Positions 61,371-64,000 of a DNA stretch of 64,000 bases are shown here, in pieces. Each line of letters starts with the position of its first letter. The stretch's first letter is position 1. Source of the stretch: Clostridium paridis (lineage in GTDB: Bacteria > Bacillota > Clostridia > Clostridiales > Clostridiaceae); NCBI RefSeq assembly GCF_016765615.1, contig NZ_JAESWA010000022.1, forward strand, positions 23,373 through 87,372, in the 5' to 3' direction. The notes beneath the pieces were generated by a model. The model was not told the origin of the DNA. It ran no database searches and was given only the letters and a program-made list of their open reading frames with translations. A program made the translations under genes and the position numbers.

Positions 61371-62018
61371 TTATTTTTTACTTCCCATTCCATTTTTCAA
61401 AAGTTCTATCATTGCCTTTATGTCACTTTCATTTTTAGAAAAATCTTCGTCTACAATATCTTCTCCAAGTCCTCTTGCCTTACTCATCATGTGTTCCTTG
61501 ATCTTAAAAGATACACCTGTTATAAAAAGAGTAAGAATATTATCATCTATATCTGTTCTTATAGAACCATTCTTTTGTCCATCTTTGATTAATTTTAAGA
61601 GATATTCATTTGAAAGCTTCATCATATATTCCATTGATTCATCAGTTAATCCGCTATATTTTCCTAAAAATACATCTTGGACAAATATAACTAATTCTCT
61701 TTCTTCTCTCATTTGAACCCATACGTCTTTAGCATTTGCATAAAGGAATTCAAATAAATCAATTTCTTTATTTCCCAGTGTCATATAGTTACTATATTTC
61801 TTTACTAAAAATTCTAGTGACCATTTTACTGAAAATAGAAATAGCTCTCTTTTATTATCAAAATATTGATACATGCTTCCCTTAGCTACGCCAGCATTTT
61901 TTGCAATGGTTCCAATGTTTCCTTTTTCAAATCCATTACTTATAAATTCATTTATTGCTACTCTCATTACCTTCTCTTGTTTCTCAAGAGGTAAATTTAA
62001 AAAAGTATCCTTTGGCAT
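61371..62018 (-). CDS. TetR family transcriptional regulator
   Basis: 215 aa. N-terminal helix-turn-helix (KQEKVMRVAINEFISNGFEK, GTIAKNAGVAKGSMYQYFDN, residues 13-53), then the all-helical ligand-binding domain of variable sequence. AGAGGTGGTG precedes the ATG. It leads the operon with the ATPase and FtsX permease and should repress it; three dyads in the promoter are the probable operators. Confidence 0.93.
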   Translation of the reverse strand: MPKDTFLNLPLEKQEKVMRVAINEFISNGFEKGNIGTIAKNAGVAKGSMYQYFDNKRELFLFSVKWSLEFLVKKYSNYMTLGNKEIDLFEFLYANAKDVWVQMREERELVIFVQDVFLGKYSGLTDESMEYMMKLSNEYLLKLIKDGQKNGSIRTDIDDNILTLFITGVSFKIKEHMMSKARGLGEDIVDEDFSKNESDIKAMIELLKNGMGSKK

Positions 62019-62096
62019 ATTTGCACCACCTCTTTGTTATTTTCTCTATTTACATATTATCTTAAGCAATCAATTTAATTTTATTGATTGCGTTTG

Positions 62097-62156
62097 TGAC
62101 TTGTGAGTCATGTGACCTCTTAGTCATATCATATGACCTTTGAGTCACATTGTCAA
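62097..62156 (-). promoter_or_regulatory. tetR-ABC promoter with three operator dyads
   Basis: On the minus strand TTGACA (62151-62156) and TATGAT (62128-62133) are 17 bp apart. Three copies of TGAC-N6-GTCA lie at 62097-62110, 62113-62126 and 62134-62147; the last is within the spacer, the others just downstream of the -10. Binding would block RNA polymerase. The rest of the gap 62019-62347 holds a leader hairpin (GCAATCAA/TTGATTGC, 62066-62091) and no gene. Confidence 0.8.
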
Positions 62157-62347
62157 TAGAAATATTTAAAATAAAAAAGTGGATAGCAAAAAGAATTAAA
62201 AAATAAAGAGCCAACGTATTTATAGCACATGTGATATTTTGTAAATTATGTTATAATAAGTGCTATTAAAAACTATAATCTAATGAACAATAGTAAAATT
62301 TTACGTCGGATTTTTAATCTTTAGAAATTGTATGGAGGTTGGGAAAT

Positions 62348-62953
62348 ATGGATAATATATTATTACTTTTAGAACAAATACGCTCAATCGCACAACTTGG
62401 GTTGTGTTATGCAAAAGACCCATATGACCATGAAAGATACGAGAAGTTACTTAAATTAGCATCTAATGAATATTCTCAGATATGTAATATTGAAGAGAAT
62501 ATAATTGTTGAACGATTTAAAAAAGAGTTAGGTTATATAACTCCTAAGGTTGGCGTAAATGGAGTAATCATTTCACAAGAAGGAAAATTTCTTTTAGAAA
62601 GACGTGCTGATGATAAATTGTGGGGCATTCCTGGTGGTTGGACTGAAACAGGTGAAAGCCCTCAACAATCAATAAAAAGAGAGATTTATGAAGAAACAGG
62701 ACTTAATGTAGAAGTTAAGGAAATCATAGACATTTTTACGAGGATACCAGGGGATTTCGGACAACCTCATACATCATATCATATCTTGTTTTATTGCGAG
62801 GTAATAGATGGAAGCTTAAAAGCATCGTTTGAAAGTATAGAGATTGGATTCCATGACTTTAATAAGATAACTGAATGGCATAGAGACCATCTTCATATGG
62901 CTCGTAAAGCGAAAGAGTTCTTAAATGAATATAATAAGAAAATCAATCTATGA
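62348..62953 (+). CDS. Nudix hydrolase with N-terminal Nudix_N domain (paralogue)
   Basis: 201 aa. N-terminal helical domain (1-66, IRSIAQLGLCYAKDPYDHERY), Nudix box in GGWTETGESPQQSIKREIYEE and TGL (about 97-120), and a C-terminal HRDHLHMARKAKEF. Similar in architecture to the gene at 36111-36728. It likely hydrolyses ADP-ribose or a CDP-alcohol. The TTG at 62339 abuts the GGAGG site, so the ATG at 62348 is used. Confidence 0.9.
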   Translation: MDNILLLLEQIRSIAQLGLCYAKDPYDHERYEKLLKLASNEYSQICNIEENIIVERFKKELGYITPKVGVNGVIISQEGKFLLERRADDKLWGIPGGWTETGESPQQSIKREIYEETGLNVEVKEIIDIFTRIPGDFGQPHTSYHILFYCEVIDGSLKASFESIEIGFHDFNKITEWHRDHLHMARKAKEFLNEYNKKINL

Positions 62954-63073
62954 TAATTTTACAGGAGTTATCAAAAATATATTTGCATTGTAACCATTTG
63001 TAAGATAATTAATTCTGATTCTTCATGTTATTGTTGAGCAAAGGAACAAATGATGGAAATGCTAAATAAAAAA

Positions 63074-63105
63074 TAGACAGATAAAAAGACTTTATTATCT
63101 GTCTA
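63074..63105 (-). terminator. Terminator of the hemerythrin gene
   Basis: TAGACAGATAA / TTATCTGTCTA (63074-63084 and 63095-63105), followed on the minus strand by TTTTTTATTT. Seventeen nt after the stop codon. Confidence 0.85.
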
Positions 63106-63121
63106 CTTAACTAGAAATTGT

Positions 63122-63769
63122 TTAAATTATATAGTTTACTTCTATAGGTGTAAATTGATCTAAATTATAAATTCCTAATGCTTTTTCAATATTTGTAACC
63201 TTATTAACTATATGTTTAAATCCATCCTCCCCAAATTTCTGCTCTTCTATTTTCTCAAAGAGATCACCAAGTTCTTTAAATTCTTCTGGATTTACTACCT
63301 CATGAAAAGCTGGAAAAATAACTGTATCTTCACGAGCAGAATGAGGGTCATACATGTTTATATACAGTGATAACAATTGAATCAATTGAAGATTATTTTC
63401 AAAATAACAAGTATTTTTTATTGACGAATAAATTATATTATTTGTTAATTTACGTGCTGCATTATGTTGATTTTGAAGTGTATTAATAAGTTCACTATAC
63501 TTAGGATTGCTTGAAAGTTTCGGAAAAACATATTGTTCCTCAAGTCTTTGATGATAATCTTCAATAAATTGTTGTGCTATCATAGCTGTATTATAAATAA
63601 TAGAGTAAATATTAATTCCGCTATTCATTTTTTGTCCTCTTAAATATTTCAATGCATCATTATATATCAATAGCATACGATGCATTACATCATGCTCACG
63701 CATTAAGTCTTCTGTAGGATAAATCTCTATTTCTTTGTTTTCCTTGATATTTAAACTCGTTTCAATCAC
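63122..63769 (-). CDS. Hemerythrin HHE-domain protein
   Basis: 215 aa. Helical bundle with di-iron ligand candidates in LMREHDVMHRML, EDYHQRLEEQYVFPKL, LQNQHNAARKL and DPHSAREDTVIFPAFHEVV, the HHE spacing of bacterial hemerythrin-like proteins. These bind oxygen, NO or store iron, and serve oxidative stress defence in anaerobes. The start is a GTG close to GGGAA, weak; the next in-frame ATG (codon 23) begins within the first iron motif, so the GTG is kept. Confidence 0.88.
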   Translation of the reverse strand: MIETSLNIKENKEIEIYPTEDLMREHDVMHRMLLIYNDALKYLRGQKMNSGINIYSIIYNTAMIAQQFIEDYHQRLEEQYVFPKLSSNPKYSELINTLQNQHNAARKLTNNIIYSSIKNTCYFENNLQLIQLLSLYINMYDPHSAREDTVIFPAFHEVVNPEEFKELGDLFEKIEEQKFGEDGFKHIVNKVTNIEKALGIYNLDQFTPIEVNYII

Positions 63770-63861
63770 TTCCCTTTATTAATAAGTACTCATTGGTTTA
63801 ATATATGTTTTAAAATTTATATTCGATGACAAAAGGAATACTAATTTATATCAATAAAAAT

Positions 63862-64000
63862 CCACCAGCTTAGCTGGTGGTTTTGCCTTAGCCCTATAAG
63901 GGCATATTACTTGCGTTGTGCCTTAAGGCACCTGTAAAAGATTCGCAGCCGCATACTGCTTTACTTGCTACCCTTAAACGGGTCCATATATTCTTTCATA
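63862..64000 (-). other. Cluster of stem-loops, possible end of an IS200/IS605-type element with omega-like RNA (partial)
   Basis: Four hairpins in 122 nt: CCACCAGC/GCTGGTGG (63862-63880), GCCCT/AGGGC (63891-63903), GTGCCTTAAGGCAC (63918-63931) and ACCC/GGGT (63970-63983). On the minus strand a short frame ends ESFTGALRHNASNMPL-stop, which resembles a TnpB C-terminal tail. Such hairpin-rich right ends are typical of IS200/IS605 elements, where they form the guide RNA scaffold. The window ends here, so the element, if real, continues to the right. Confidence 0.4.

Noticed and set aside
62066..62091. Riboswitch in the tetR leader
   Set aside because: Only one simple 8-bp hairpin; no conserved riboswitch core could be recognised.

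Overview
The window is chromosomal DNA from a low-GC, Gram-positive anaerobe, most likely a Clostridium. Base composition is strongly AT-rich. Nearly every start has a strong AGGAGG-type ribosome site, terminators are short stem-loops with T tracts, and the gene content (MerR, PadR and TetR regulators, a spore-coat-like protein, an anaerobic hydrogenase) fits. No rRNA, tRNA, CRISPR array or recognised riboswitch was seen. Most genes are on the minus strand.

Layout. 1-4.8 kb: a coiled-coil protein of unknown function, a DJ-1/PfpI protein, a DUF2785 protein, a WYL regulator and a tocopherol-cyclase-like protein. 4.9-8.4 kb: a two-gene heterodimeric ABC exporter. 8.4-13 kb: an acetyltransferase, a methyltransferase behind a MerR-type promoter, aspartase (aspA) with a divergent Lrp-family regulator, and DegV. 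13.1-14.3 kb: a deletion scar left by a divergent gene pair, now two pseudogenes. 14.3-25 kb: PadR, MerR and XRE regulators with partner genes, an amidase lipoprotein, a YhaM-type nuclease and DUF503. 25-33.5 kb: small proteins, a PadR/DUF2812 pair, a run of housekeeping-like enzymes, and a TetM-like GTPase whose domain IV loop is unlike that of true tetracycline-protection proteins. 34.3-36.06 kb: an IS30-family element with a frameshifted transposase, flanked by a 14-bp direct repeat and carrying an array of about 6.5 degenerate 20-bp repeats at one end. 36-45.7 kb: Nudix, HAD and isochorismatase-type enzymes, a Tyr/Asn/His-rich coat-like protein, a frameshifted DUF362-ferredoxin gene, an atypical carbamoyltransferase, and an ABC-2 exporter next to a LytTR regulator fused to a dead ABC ATPase.

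45.9-54.2 kb is the main system: one tightly packed minus-strand operon with [NiFe] hydrogenase small and large subunits, its maturation protease, and hypF-hypA-hypB-hypC-hypD-hypE. The small subunit has no Tat signal, so the enzyme is probably cytoplasmic. It has Asn where the second cysteine ligand of the proximal cluster is expected, and an extra cysteine at the GCPC motif. No cytochrome b or other electron partner is in the operon. A plus-strand gene upstream encodes a ferritin-like domain fused to a cytochrome-b5-like domain and is a plausible partner. 56.5-62 kb: a NarL-type two-component system, then a TetR-controlled FtsX-type ABC transporter whose promoter carries three identical half-site dyads. 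62.3-64 kb: a second Nudix gene, a hemerythrin protein, and at the right edge a set of stem-loops resembling the end of an IS200/IS605 element or its omega-like RNA.
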